The notes under the pieces were generated by a model. That model did not search any database. It saw only the letters and a program-made list of their open reading frames with translations, and was not told the origin of the DNA. A DNA stretch of 64,000 bases from DAHUYF01 sp963838385 (GTDB lineage: Bacteria > Pseudomonadota > Alphaproteobacteria > ATCC43930 > CGMCC-115725). Below, piece by piece: positions 17,895-26,802 of the stretch. The stretch lies in the NCBI GenBank assembly GCA_963838385.1, contig CAWIRE010000006.1, forward strand, positions 682,001-746,000, written 5' to 3'. Within the stretch, counting starts at the first letter, position 1, and every line of letters starts with the position of its first letter. Made by a program: the position numbers and the translations under genes.

Positions 17895-17921
17895 GCGAAT
17901 TCGCTGCGCGAATTCGCCTAG
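17891..17921. terminator. Perfect palindrome between convergent genes, likely bidirectional terminator
   Basis: CTAGGCGAATTCGC-TGC-GCGAATTCGCCTAG: 14-bp perfect arms with a 3-nt loop. The outer bases of each arm supply the TAG stop codon of the gene on that side (modC on plus, the small lipoprotein on minus). No T-run follows, so it would be a strong hairpin but not a classical intrinsic terminator. Confidence 0.6.
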
Positions 17922-18175
17922 GAGCTTGCCGGCAGGCAGGCGAAATCGGCGGAGGTCACGTCCTGGTCCGCGAATTCGCGGATCAGCTCGGGTCGCCGGC
18001 CGAAGCGGCTGCAATGCTCGAGCGCCTCGGCCCGGGCGGAATCGATGGTGACCTCGCGCGTGTACCAGTGCAGCCTGATCCCGTCGGCGCTCGCATCTTC
18101 GCGCCATATCCGGCCGGAGCAGCCGAGAAGGGTCAGCAGCAGCAGCAAACCGCCCCATCTGATCCCTTTGGCCAT
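17918..18175 (-). CDS. Small hypothetical lipoprotein
   Basis: 85 residues. ATG at 18175 yields a clean lipoprotein signal: MAKGIRWGGLLLLLTLLGCSG with lipobox LLGC. The mature part (GRIWREDASADGIRLHWYTREVTIDSARAEALEHCSRFGRRPELIREFADQDVTSADFACLP) has two further cysteines and no recognisable domain, although the spacing of the Cys pair and the R-P-E-L-I-x-E motif recall small outer-membrane-linked hypothetical proteins of Alphaproteobacteria. It may be co-transcribed with the upstream exported protein gene (22 bp gap). Function unknown. Confidence 0.65.
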   Translation of the reverse strand: MAKGIRWGGLLLLLTLLGCSGRIWREDASADGIRLHWYTREVTIDSARAEALEHCSRFGRRPELIREFADQDVTSADFACLPASS

Positions 18176-18197
18176 CGCCGCCGCTCCGGCACACCGC

Positions 18198-18551
18198 TTA
18201 TGGCTGCGCCTGCAGCGGCTGCTGCGGCAGCGCCTGTGGCGGCGGCTGCACGCCCAGCGGCTGCTGCGCCTGTCCGAGCTGCGCCGCCTCGGGCGGCGCC
18301 TGTGCGAGCGCACGGCGCGCTCGCGCCACCGCATTGTAGCAATCGACCTCGTCCTGGCTATCGCCTTGCGCGAATTTATTCAGCACCTTGGCTGCGGCAG
18401 CGGCGCCGGGCGGCTCCGGATGGAGCTTTGTCGCCCGGTCGACCCGCGCCTGCAGCGCTGCGAGATCGTCGGCGCAACGCGCCTGCGCCGGCCCCTGCGC
18501 CAGGATGAGCGCGGCGAGCGCCCCCGTCAGAACCAGACCAATTCTGCGCAT
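18198..18551 (-). CDS. Small exported hypothetical protein with Gln/Pro-rich tail
   Basis: 117 residues from ATG 18551 with a good ribosome site (AAAGGAGGCG). Signal peptide MRRIGLVLTGALAALILAQGPAQA|RCADD. The mature protein has one predicted helix with two cysteines (RCADDLAALQARV...VDCYNAVARARRAL) followed by a low-complexity Gln/Pro/Ala tail (QPPPQALPQQPLQAQP). No known family recognised. It sits just upstream of the small lipoprotein gene on the same strand, and the pair may form a tiny envelope operon. The promoter is likely in the AT-richer region 18600-18740. Confidence 0.6.
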   Translation of the reverse strand: MRRIGLVLTGALAALILAQGPAQARCADDLAALQARVDRATKLHPEPPGAAAAAKVLNKFAQGDSQDEVDCYNAVARARRALAQAPPEAAQLGQAQQPLGVQPPPQALPQQPLQAQP

Positions 18552-18845
18552 GCGACGCCTCCTTTCGAGGGACGCGCAGCAAACGCAACCGCCCCGCCGA
18601 TGGTTGCCCCTCGCTTGGCTTCCCGAAGCCGGCGAGAATGACATTATTTTAACTTTCATTGCATGCCGCTTTGCAGCATCTCGGAACTGGCGAATTGATC
18701 GACAATCAAGTAAACTATTCGTCGTCATCGCGGGAGTGAACGCCGTCTTTGTGCCGGGATGCGGTATCGACGCGACGCGCCGTCGAGCCGTCACCGTTGC
18801 CGTCTAGAGTCGCGTCGCCCGTGCTCCACTCTCGGAGACCCGCCA
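18552..18845. promoter_or_regulatory. AT-richer divergent intergenic region
   Basis: About 290 bp without a convincing gene, with lower GC than its surroundings around 18640-18730 (ACATTATTTTAACTTTC; GATCGACAATCAAGTAAACT). A short inverted repeat TTGAT-cgaca-ATCAA lies at 18695-18709. It separates divergent small genes and probably holds their promoters, but I cannot assign clear -35/-10 boxes. Confidence 0.35.
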
Positions 18846-18953
18846 GTGACACTCGACCAGATCGTTTTATTCGGCCTTTTGTTCCTGGCGTTTGTCGGAG
18901 GATACGGGCTGCGCGCCTTCATTTCCCACCGGCGGCGGCATCGCTGGCATTGA
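18846..18953 (+). CDS. Very small single-span membrane protein
   Basis: 35 residues from GTG 18846, preceded by GGAGACCCGCCA. One hydrophobic helix (DQIVLFGLLFLAFVGGYGLRAFI) followed by a basic C-terminus (HRRRHRWH), which gives a clear N-out or re-entrant anchor with a cytoplasmic basic tail. The TLDQIVLFGLLFL opening resembles tiny membrane peptides common near other small genes in Alphaproteobacteria, with no known function. Coding status rests on the ribosome site, start, topology and the lack of alternatives. Confidence 0.45.
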   Translation: MTLDQIVLFGLLFLAFVGGYGLRAFISHRRRHRWH

Positions 18954-19005
18954 GCCGCCGGCGGCGCTCCCTACATTCAAGATCGACGAGCTTGCTGGAG
19001 CGCCG

Positions 19006-19389
19006 ATGCGGAGACTTCTCCCCGGCGCCGCGCTGTTGCTCGCGGCCTGCGCGACCGAGGGAGGGCCGTCCGAGCCGCTGACCGGCGTCTATCTCTACGA
19101 GCAGTTTTTCGGCCGCACGATGGAAGCGACCACGGAAGCCGGCACGCGCTATCTCTTTCGCTTTCAGCGTGGCGGCATGGCGCAACGGATCGGCGAGACC
19201 AGCGAGTATGTGCGCTGGTATACGGACCCCAACCAAGGGCTTTGCCTGGAGGACTACGGCGCCGCGCCGGTCTGCGGTCCCGTCTATCAGCTCAACGTGG
19301 CGCATTTCCGCTGGCGCGACATCACCTTCAGCGATCTCACCATTCGCGAGCCCGCTTTCGGCGACCGCCACGGCATACCCGGACGCTGA
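19006..19389 (+). CDS. Hypothetical lipoprotein
   Basis: 127 residues from ATG 19006. Short lipoprotein signal MRRLLPGAALLLAACATEGG with lipobox LAAC. The mature region is rich in beta-prone aromatic segments (GVYLYEQFFGRTMEATTEAGTRYLFRFQRGGMAQRI...YVRWYTDPNQGLCLEDYGAAPVCGPVYQLNVAHFRWRDITF). It contains one Cys pair (CLEDYGAAPVC) that could form a disulfide. No named domain is recognised. The codon bias agrees with the neighbours. It is monocistronic, convergent with the outer-membrane efflux gene. Confidence 0.65.
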   Translation: MRRLLPGAALLLAACATEGGPSEPLTGVYLYEQFFGRTMEATTEAGTRYLFRFQRGGMAQRIGETSEYVRWYTDPNQGLCLEDYGAAPVCGPVYQLNVAHFRWRDITFSDLTIREPAFGDRHGIPGR

Positions 19390-19402
19390 GCCGGCAGCGC
19401 CC

Positions 19403-20785
19403 TCACCCCGCCTGCCAGCCGCCGCCCAGCGCCTTGAACAGGCTCACCAGCGCCAGCATGTGCGTCAGCCGCGCCTGCACCAGCGCGTTCTCCGTGGCGA
19501 AGAGCGTGCTCTCGCTCACCAGCACGCTCAGCGTCGTGGCGGTGCCGCCATGGAAGGCATCGAGCGCCATCTGGTAGGCCTGTCGGCTGCTGGCGAGCGC
19601 CTTCTGCTGGCGTTCCTCCAGCTCGGACGCGGCCTTGGTCGCGGCGAGCGCGTCCTCGACATCGCCGAAGGCCGAGAGCGCCGCCTTGCGATAGTCCTGC
19701 AGCAGCTCCTGATAGCGCGCCTTGGAGTAGTCGAGCTGGCCGCTGAGCGCGCCGCCCTCGAAGATCGGCTGGGTGATCGAGCCCGACAGCGTATAGACGC
19801 CCAGCACCGGCAGCGCGTGGTTCGCCAGCAGCACGCTCGCCACCCCGCCATCGGCGGTGAGCCCGAAGGACGGAAAGAACGCCGCCCGCGCCACCCTGAT
19901 GTCGGCATTGGCGGCGACGAGCTGCGCCTCGGCCTGCTGCACGTCGGGCCGCCGCAGCAGCAGCTCCGAGGGCAGCCCTGGCCCGACCGCCGGCAGCGAC
20001 AGCTCGAGCAGCGAGCCCGGCCGCAGCGCCAGCTCCTCCGGCAGCTTGCCGACCAGGATCGCCAGCGCATCCTTCGCCGCGGCGAGCTGCTGCTCCAGCG
20101 GCGGGATCGCCGCGTCGAGCCCGTCGACCACGGCCTGCTGCTGCACCACGGCGAGCTGCGGGATCAGCCCCCGTCGCTGCTGCTCGACGAGCCCGTCGAG
20201 ATCGCGCTGGGCGCGGTCCAGGTTGGACTGCGCCACGCGCAGCTGGTCGGCAAGGCCGACCGCCTGGAAGTAGCTGCTGGCGACGCTGGCGGTGATGGTG
20301 AGCGACACCACTTGCCAGTCATAGCGGCTGGCCTGGGCGGAGGCCGTGGCGGCGTCGAGCTGGGCCTGGTTCTTGCCCCAGAAATCGAACTCGTAGCTCG
20401 CCCGCAACACCCCTTCGAAGGTGGTGAAATGGCGTTCCTTGCCGAGATAGTTGAGGAGCCGATCGGGCCCGGCATCGGCCTCGGCGCCGACGCTCGGAAG
20501 CAGCGCCGCGCCGGCGATGCGCGCTTGGGCGTCGGCCTCGCGGATCCGGGCGGCGGCGGCGGCGAGATCGGTGTTGCTGCGCCGGGCCTCGGCGACCAGC
20601 GCGTCGAGCTCGGGCGAGCCGAAGCTCTTCCACCAGTCGAGCGACGGCCACGCCGCCGCCGCGCCCGGCGCCGGCGTGTTCCAGCCGCGGGGCGCGCCGG
20701 TCTCCGGACGGCGGTAATCGGGGCCGAGATCGCAGGCGCCGAGCAGCAGCGGCAGCAGCAGCAGGACGAGCGCCGGCCGCATCAT
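19403..20785 (-). CDS. Outer-membrane efflux lipoprotein, OprM/NodT family
   Basis: 460 residues. Lipoprotein signal MMRPALVLLLLPLLLGACDLGPDYRRP with the family hallmark GPDYxRP after the lipidated Cys. Two OEP repeats: the first with SLDWWKSFGSPELDALVAEARRSNTDLAAAAARIREADAQ, the second with LPAVGPGLPSELLLRRPDVQQAEAQLVAANADIRVARAAFFPSFGL. It trimerises into a TolC-type exit duct. The start overlaps the RND pump stop by 4 bp, so pump, adaptor and duct form one operon. Confidence 0.93.
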   Translation of the reverse strand: MMRPALVLLLLPLLLGACDLGPDYRRPETGAPRGWNTPAPGAAAAWPSLDWWKSFGSPELDALVAEARRSNTDLAAAAARIREADAQARIAGAALLPSVGAEADAGPDRLLNYLGKERHFTTFEGVLRASYEFDFWGKNQAQLDAATASAQASRYDWQVVSLTITASVASSYFQAVGLADQLRVAQSNLDRAQRDLDGLVEQQRRGLIPQLAVVQQQAVVDGLDAAIPPLEQQLAAAKDALAILVGKLPEELALRPGSLLELSLPAVGPGLPSELLLRRPDVQQAEAQLVAANADIRVARAAFFPSFGLTADGGVASVLLANHALPVLGVYTLSGSITQPIFEGGALSGQLDYSKARYQELLQDYRKAALSAFGDVEDALAATKAASELEERQQKALASSRQAYQMALDAFHGGTATTLSVLVSESTLFATENALVQARLTHMLALVSLFKALGGGWQAG

Positions 20786-23700
20786 TCCGCCGGCGCCATG
20801 GCGCCGCGCGCGGCGGGCGCTCGCCGGCGCGAGAGCGCGCGGCCGAGCCGGTCGAGGGAGAGGTAGACGATCGGCGTCGTGAACAGGGTAAGGATCTGCG
20901 ATACCGCGAGGCCGCCGACGATGGCAACGCCCAGCGGCTGACGCAGCTGCGAGCCGATGCCGGTGCCGACCATCAGCGGCACCCCGCCCAGCATCGCGCA
21001 GAGGGTGGTCATCAGGATCGGGCGGAAGCGCAGCAGGCAGGCCTCGTGCACGGCGTCCTGGGGCGACTTGCCGGCGCGCTGCCGCTCGAGCGCGAAATCC
21101 ACCATCATGATGCCGTTCTTCTTGACGATGCCGAGCAGCAGGATGATGCCGATGATGCCGATCACATCGAGCGGCATGCCGACCGCCATGAGCGCGAGCA
21201 GCGCGCCCAGCCCCGCCGAGGGCAAGGTCGAGATGATGGTGATCGGATGGACCCAGCTCTCATAGAGCATGCCGAGGACGAGGTAGATCGCGACCAGTGC
21301 CGCGCCGATCAGCGGCACCTGGCCGGCGAGCGCCGTCTGATAGGCGCGCGCGGTGCCCTCGAAGGCGGATTGGATGGTCGGCGGCAGGTGCAGCGCGCGC
21401 TCGGCCTGCAGCACCGCGCTCACCGCCGTGCCGATCGACACTCCCGGCTTGAGATTGAACGAGATCGTCACCGAGGGAAACTGGCCCTGGTGATTGACCA
21501 CCAGCGGGCCGGTCTCGCTGGCGATGCTGGCGATCTGCCGCAGCGGCACGGCCTGGCCGGCGGCCGAGCGGAAATAGACCTGGTCGAGCGCGCCCGGGCC
21601 GCTGCGGAAGGCCGGATCGACCTCGACGATGACGAAATACTGGCCATAGGGCGTGTAGACCTTGGTGGCAGGGCGCTCGCCGAAGGCGTCATAGAGGACG
21701 GTGTCGATGTCCTGCGGCCGCAAGCCGAAGCTGGCGGCGGCCTTGCGGTCGATCGCGATCTTGATCTCGCGGGCGTTCGCGACCTGGTCGGTGCTCACCT
21801 CCGCGAGGCCCGGTATCTTCCGGAGCGCGGCCACCATCTTGGCCGTCCAGAATCCCAGCTCCTGCGGATCGACATCGACCAGCGTGTACTGGTACTGCGC
21901 CTTGGCCATGCGGGCGCCGATGGTGAGGTCCTGTGCCGGCTGCAGGTAGAGGTGGATGCCTTGGACCTGCCGCAGCCTGGCGTCGAGCCGCGCGATCACC
22001 TGCGCCACTTCGGGGCGCTCGCCATAGGGCTTGAGCGCGATCCACATCCGGCCCTGGTTCGGCGCCGCCGTGGTCGGCCCGGGACCGATATAGCTCGCCA
22101 CCGTGGCGATGGCGGGATCGCGCAGCAGGATGTCGGTGACCGCCTGCTGGCGCTCGGCCAGCCCTGCGGTCGAGATGTCCTGCGCCGCCTCGGTGATGCC
22201 GGCGATGAGCCCGGTATCCTGCTGCGGAAAGAAGCCCTTGGGGATGATCGTATAGAGCAGCCCGGTCAGGGCGACGGTCACGAGCATGACGAGGAGCGTC
22301 AGGCGCTGGTGCCGCAAGGCCAGAAGCAGCCCGCGGTCATAGCGCGCCGCGAGCCAGTCGAAGGCCTGCTCGGTCCGGCGGTAGAGCCGGCCGTGTCCCC
22401 CGCCCGCTTTCGGCTCCGGCGTCAGCAGCAGCGAGCAGAGCGTCGGCGTCAGGCTCAGCGACACGAAGGCGGAGACGAAGATGGCGACCGCGACGGTGAC
22501 GGCGAACTCCTGCAGCATCTTGCCGACCACGCCGCCCATCATGAAGAGCGGGATGAAGACCGCGACCAGCGACACCGAGATCGAGATGATGGTGAAGCCG
22601 ATCTCGCCCGCGCCCCGCAGCGCGGCCTCGAGCGGCGGCATTCCCTGCTCGAGGTAGCGCGACACGTTCTCGATCATGACGATCGCATCGTCGACGACGA
22701 AGCCCACCGCGATCGACAGCCCCATCAGCGAGAGGTTGTCGAGGCTGTAGCCCAGCACGTACATCACGGCGAAGGTGCCGATGAGCGAGAGCGGCACGGC
22801 GATGCCGGGAATGACCGTGGCCCAGAACTTTCGCAGGAAGAGAAAGATCGTCATCACCACCAATGCCACGGTCAGCATCAGCGTGAAGCGGACATCGCCG
22901 ACCGAGGCGCGGATGGTCTGGGTGCGGTCGGAAACGATCGAGAGCTTGATGCCGCGCGGCAGCGAGGCCATCAGCCGCGGCAGCTCGGCCTTGATCTGGT
23001 CGACCGTGGCGATGGCGTTGGCGCCGGGGCTCAGCAGCACGTTCAGCACCACCGCCCGCCGCCGGTCGTACCAGCCGGCCAGCAGGCTGTTGGCCGGCCC
23101 GATCTCGGCATGCCCGACATCGCGCAGCAGCACCGGCGCGCCATCGCGATAGGCCACCACGAGATCGTCGTAATCGGGGATGCGGAAGAGCTGGTCGTTG
23201 GCCGCGAGCGCGAAGGCCTGCTGCGGCCCTTGCAGCACGCCCTTGGCGGCGTCGACGGTGCCTGCCGTGACCGCGTTGCGCACATCCTCCAGGGTGAGGC
23301 CTTGCGCCGCGAGCTGCGCCGGGTTGACCTCGATGCGCATCGCCGGCTGCTGCTGCCCGCCGATGGTGACGAGGCCGACGCCCGAGACTTGCGACAGGCG
23401 CTGCATCAGGATGTTCTCGCCGTAATCGTCGACCGTCGTCAGCGGCAGCGTGTCGGAGGTGAGGCCCAGGATCAGCACCGGCGTCGCGGCCGGATTGGTC
23501 TTGCGGTAGACCGGCGGCTGGATCATGCCGCTGGGCAGGAAGGCCGCGGCCGCGTTGATCGCCGCCTGCACGTCCTGCGCGACGCCGTCGACCGAGCGGC
23601 TGAGGCTGAACTGCAGCGTGATCTGCGAGTAGCTGTCGGCGCTCGAGGACGTCATCTGCGTCAGCCCCGGGATCTGGCCGAACTGCTTTTCGAGCGGCGT

Positions 23701-23955
23701 CGTGACCGCCGAGGCGTTGGTCTCGGCGTCGGCGCCGGAGAGCTCGGCGGTGACCAGCACCGTCGGCACGTTCACCGTCGGCAGCGACGCGATCGGCAGA
23801 TGCGCATAGGCGAGCAATCCCACCAGCAGCACGCCCAGCATCAGCATGATCGTCGCCGTCGGCCGGGCGATGAAGACCGCCGAGAGTCCGCCGCCCGCCG
23901 TCTTCTCCGTCTCTCCTCCCTCGGCGCCGGACGGTTCGGGACCCGGCCCGCTCAC
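20782..23955 (-). CDS. RND multidrug efflux pump, MdtB/MdtC-like HAE1 permease
   Basis: 1057 residues. It opens SAVFIARPTATIMLMLGVLLVGLLAYAHLPIASLPTVNVPTVLVTAELSGADAET, the standard RND first helix and periplasmic start. The middle has VGFVVDDAIVMIENVSRYLEQG, where the D-D pair on helix 4 drives proton relay. The C-terminal half repeats the fold (GIVKKNGIMMVDFALERQRAGKSPQDAVHEACLLRFRPILMTTL). Wording such as TTPLEKQFGQIPGLTQMTSSS is closest to MdtB/MdtC/MuxBC pumps. It has adjacent partners on both sides: adaptor (4-bp overlap upstream) and duct (4-bp overlap downstream). Substrates cannot be predicted. Confidence 0.95.
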   Translation of the reverse strand: MSGPGPEPSGAEGGETEKTAGGGLSAVFIARPTATIMLMLGVLLVGLLAYAHLPIASLPTVNVPTVLVTAELSGADAETNASAVTTPLEKQFGQIPGLTQMTSSSADSYSQITLQFSLSRSVDGVAQDVQAAINAAAAFLPSGMIQPPVYRKTNPAATPVLILGLTSDTLPLTTVDDYGENILMQRLSQVSGVGLVTIGGQQQPAMRIEVNPAQLAAQGLTLEDVRNAVTAGTVDAAKGVLQGPQQAFALAANDQLFRIPDYDDLVVAYRDGAPVLLRDVGHAEIGPANSLLAGWYDRRRAVVLNVLLSPGANAIATVDQIKAELPRLMASLPRGIKLSIVSDRTQTIRASVGDVRFTLMLTVALVVMTIFLFLRKFWATVIPGIAVPLSLIGTFAVMYVLGYSLDNLSLMGLSIAVGFVVDDAIVMIENVSRYLEQGMPPLEAALRGAGEIGFTIISISVSLVAVFIPLFMMGGVVGKMLQEFAVTVAVAIFVSAFVSLSLTPTLCSLLLTPEPKAGGGHGRLYRRTEQAFDWLAARYDRGLLLALRHQRLTLLVMLVTVALTGLLYTIIPKGFFPQQDTGLIAGITEAAQDISTAGLAERQQAVTDILLRDPAIATVASYIGPGPTTAAPNQGRMWIALKPYGERPEVAQVIARLDARLRQVQGIHLYLQPAQDLTIGARMAKAQYQYTLVDVDPQELGFWTAKMVAALRKIPGLAEVSTDQVANAREIKIAIDRKAAASFGLRPQDIDTVLYDAFGERPATKVYTPYGQYFVIVEVDPAFRSGPGALDQVYFRSAAGQAVPLRQIASIASETGPLVVNHQGQFPSVTISFNLKPGVSIGTAVSAVLQAERALHLPPTIQSAFEGTARAYQTALAGQVPLIGAALVAIYLVLGMLYESWVHPITIISTLPSAGLGALLALMAVGMPLDVIGIIGIILLLGIVKKNGIMMVDFALERQRAGKSPQDAVHEACLLRFRPILMTTLCAMLGGVPLMVGTGIGSQLRQPLGVAIVGGLAVSQILTLFTTPIVYLSLDRLGRALSRRRAPAARGAMAPAE

Positions 23956-25145
23956 GGCACGAATCCGAGGCGATCGGCCTCGACGTTGCGCAGCAGCGGG
24001 GCGCCGGACGCTGCGGCGTTCTGGACGGCGACATGCGCCCCGGGCTCGAGCCCGTAGGCGCCGCCGGTCACCACCGGCTCGCCGGCGCTGACGCCCGCCG
24101 ACAGCAGGACCCGCCCATGCGCGCTTTGCTGCACGGTGACCGGCGCCGGCCGCACGGCACCGTCGCGGGCGACGGCCCAGACATAGCTTCCCTGCGGCCC
24201 CTGCTGCAGCGCCGCAGCCGGAACGGTCAGCCCGTCATGCTCGACCCCGAGCACCAGCCGGATGCTGACGAAGGCGCCCGGCCAGAGCTGTTCCTGCGCA
24301 TTGGGAAACCGCGCCATCAGCGTCACCGTGCCGCTCGCGGCGTCCACCTGGTTGTTGATCACCGCCAGCCGCCCGGCATCGAGCGGGCGCGTGCCGTCCT
24401 GCGACCATGCCTCGACCGCGAGCCCCTCCTTGCCCGAAGCCGTCGAGCGCCGCTTGATCTCCGGCAGCTCGGCCTGCGGCACCGCGAACAGCACCGAGAT
24501 CGGCTGCACCTGGTTGATCGCCACCAGCCCTTGCGGGTCGCCGGGACTCACGACATTGCCGACATCGACGAAGCGCAGCCCGGCGATGCCGGAGATGGGC
24601 GCGGTGATCGAGGTATAGCCGAGCTGCACCTGATCGCGGGCCAAAGCCGCCCGATCGGCGGCGACCGTCGCCCGGAGCTGGGCCACGAGCGCGCGCTGCG
24701 TGTCCACCTGCTGGGTCGAGACCAGCCCCTTGGCGACCAGCGGGACGTAGCGGCCGAGATCGGCCTCGGCATTGGCGAGATTGGCGCGATCGCGCGCGAC
24801 CACCGCTTGGTCCTGCTCGACGGCCGCCTGAAAGGCGCGCGGGTCGATCTGCGCCAGCAACTGGCCGGATGCCACCGCCTGCCCCTGCTCGAACGTGAAT
24901 TTCTGCACCTGCCCCGCCACCTGCGCACGCACGATCACCGTGTTGGCGGCCTCGACGCGGCCCAGCGCGTCGCGCTCGATCGGGACGTCGCCCTCGGCCA
25001 CTGCCGCGGTGGTCACCGGGATCGGCGGCGGCGCGGCCGGGGCATTCGCGGCCGGGGCGTGCAGCCATGCTGCGCTGCCGATCGCCAGAAGGGCGGCGAT
25101 GGCGACAATGGTCCACAGGTAACGGTGGATGCCGGCCCAAGCCAT
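23952..25145 (-). CDS. RND periplasmic adaptor protein, MdtA-like
   Basis: 397 residues. An N-terminal membrane anchor (YLWTIVAIAALLAIGSAAWLHA) lacks a lipobox. The lipoyl halves are DALGRVEAANTVIVRAQVAGQVQKFTFEQGQAV and YTSITAPISGIAGLRFVDVGNVV, with a helical hairpin between (QDQAVVARDRANLANAEADLGRYVPLVAKGLVSTQQVDTQRALVAQLRATV). A beta-barrel domain follows (QVQPISVLFAVPQAELPEIK). It joins the RND pump to the outer-membrane duct. It is the first gene of the operon. The 265 bp between this gene and the divergent binding-protein gene should hold both promoters; no regulator gene is adjacent. Confidence 0.93.
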   Translation of the reverse strand: MAWAGIHRYLWTIVAIAALLAIGSAAWLHAPAANAPAAPPPIPVTTAAVAEGDVPIERDALGRVEAANTVIVRAQVAGQVQKFTFEQGQAVASGQLLAQIDPRAFQAAVEQDQAVVARDRANLANAEADLGRYVPLVAKGLVSTQQVDTQRALVAQLRATVAADRAALARDQVQLGYTSITAPISGIAGLRFVDVGNVVSPGDPQGLVAINQVQPISVLFAVPQAELPEIKRRSTASGKEGLAVEAWSQDGTRPLDAGRLAVINNQVDAASGTVTLMARFPNAQEQLWPGAFVSIRLVLGVEHDGLTVPAAALQQGPQGSYVWAVARDGAVRPAPVTVQQSAHGRVLLSAGVSAGEPVVTGGAYGLEPGAHVAVQNAAASGAPLLRNVEADRLGFVP

Positions 25146-25410
25146 GCTGCGTCGCTATGCCCCCGCGCCTCCAGCCCGGGTAGGACGTGGTCGCAGCACC
25201 GCGGCCTCGCAACGGCCTTCCTTGCGGACTCGGTCCGAAATTGCTGCAAATGGCCGCCGGCGTCGCCCTCGGACAGGGCCTGCCCGATCGCCGCCGCTCG
25301 AACCTGAAAAATTTTTAATGGTGCCACCACCGGGCTGTAATGCCGGGCGGCTTCTACTAGGCGGCATCTGAGAATGGAGCAATCCATCGCACCGTAGCCG
25401 GGAGGAACGC

Positions 25411-26667
25411 ATGACGAAGCCTCACCTGCATCGCTTCATCGGACGGCGGCCTGTGCTCAAGGCGGGCCTCGCGCTCGGCGCGATGCAGCTGGCCGGACCC
25501 TTCGTCATCAGCGCGCGCGGCGAGACGCCGATCAGGATCGGCATGGTCGATCCCGAGACCGGCACCTATGCCGCGCTCGGCGACAACGAGATCAGGGGGG
25601 CACGCCTGGCGCTCAAGGAGGTGAATGCCAAAGGCGGCATCCTGGGTCGCCAGGTCGAGCTCCTGGTCGAGGATTCGGCGGCGAATGTCAGCCAGTCGGT
25701 GCAGAAGACGAACAAGCTCATCGACGAGAACCATGTCGATTTCCTCATGGGCGGGGTGTCATCGGCCGTCGCCTTGGCCAATAGCCAGGCGGCGCATCTC
25801 AAGCGCACGCTCTACATGGTGACGGGCGGCCACACCGACCCCGTGACCGGCAGCCAGTGCCGTTGGAATACCTTCCGCATCTGCTCCACCACCTACATGC
25901 TCGCCGCCGCCATCGCCAAGACGCTTGCCGACAAATTCGGCAAGCGCTGGTATTTCATCACGCCCGATTATGCGTTCGGCCACACCGAGCAGGCGGCATT
26001 CGCGGATCTGCTCAAGAAAATGGGCGGCACCGTCCTCGGCAATGCGCTGGCGCCGCTCGGCAGCACCGATTTCTCCTCCTATCTCATCGCGGCGCAGCAG
26101 GCCAAGCCCGATGTGCTCATCGTGCTGACGGCCGGCGACGATCTCGTCAACACCCTCAAGCAGGCGACGCAGTTCGGCCTGCCCAAGCGGATGGCGATCG
26201 GCGGCGGCCTGCTCGAGCTCGAGGTGCTGGCCGCGCTGCCCCCCGAGGCGCGCTATGGCTGGTGGACCTTCGAGTGGTATTGGGATCAGCCGAAGGTGCC
26301 GGCGGTGACGAAGTTCGTCGCCGAGTATCGCAAGGACAACAGCGACAAATACCCGACGGCGCGAAGCTGGTTCGGCTATGCCGGGCTGCGGACGCTCGCG
26401 CTCGCCGCCAACGAGGCCAAGTCGGTCGATGCCGTCAAGGTGGCGCATCAGCTCGAAGGCATGAAGCTGCCGCCCGATGTGGCACTGGGGCCTTACGACG
26501 CGGCGATCCGCGCCGGCGATCATCAGCTCATGACGACGATGTTCCCCGGAGAGGTCAATGCCAAAGGGACCTATCCCAACCTCTTCAACGTCGCGCGCGC
26601 GGTGCCGGGGCAGGAGCTGGCGTTGAGCGTCAAGGAGGATGGCTGCAAGCTCGACTACCAGAGCTGA
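25411..26667 (+). CDS. Branched-chain-type ABC transporter substrate-binding protein
   Basis: 418 residues. A twin-arginine-like leader (GRRPVLKAGLALGAMQLAGP) precedes a type I periplasmic-binding fold (Peripla_BP_6): IRIGMVDPETGTYAALGDNEIRGARLALKEVNAKGGILGRQVELLVEDSAAN. It continues with WYFITPDYAFGHTEQAAFADLLKKMGG and a C-terminal GYAGLRTLALAANEAKS. Such proteins bind amino acids, amides, urea or aromatic acids. The FRICSTTYMLAAAIAKTL region does not fix the ligand. It heads the first Liv operon, with a 135-bp gap before livH. Confidence 0.9.
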   Translation: MTKPHLHRFIGRRPVLKAGLALGAMQLAGPFVISARGETPIRIGMVDPETGTYAALGDNEIRGARLALKEVNAKGGILGRQVELLVEDSAANVSQSVQKTNKLIDENHVDFLMGGVSSAVALANSQAAHLKRTLYMVTGGHTDPVTGSQCRWNTFRICSTTYMLAAAIAKTLADKFGKRWYFITPDYAFGHTEQAAFADLLKKMGGTVLGNALAPLGSTDFSSYLIAAQQAKPDVLIVLTAGDDLVNTLKQATQFGLPKRMAIGGGLLELEVLAALPPEARYGWWTFEWYWDQPKVPAVTKFVAEYRKDNSDKYPTARSWFGYAGLRTLALAANEAKSVDAVKVAHQLEGMKLPPDVALGPYDAAIRAGDHQLMTTMFPGEVNAKGTYPNLFNVARAVPGQELALSVKEDGCKLDYQS

Positions 26668-26802
26668 CGCAGCGCAGGCGCACGCCGGCATCCCGCGACG
26701 ACGACGGCTCCGAGACCCCGGAAAAAGCATGCCTGTGCCAGCGCGCGAGATCGTCGCCCCCCTGCCTTGCCCTTCCGCTCCGCTCCAGGCAGGCTCCTAG
26801 GC

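Noticed and set aside
21046..24057. A 1003-residue open frame on the plus strand opposite the RND pump gene
   Set aside because: It mirrors the pump codons. Its translation is rich in His, Arg, Asp and Gly typical of GC-rich antisense frames and has no family features, whereas the minus strand encodes a complete pump.
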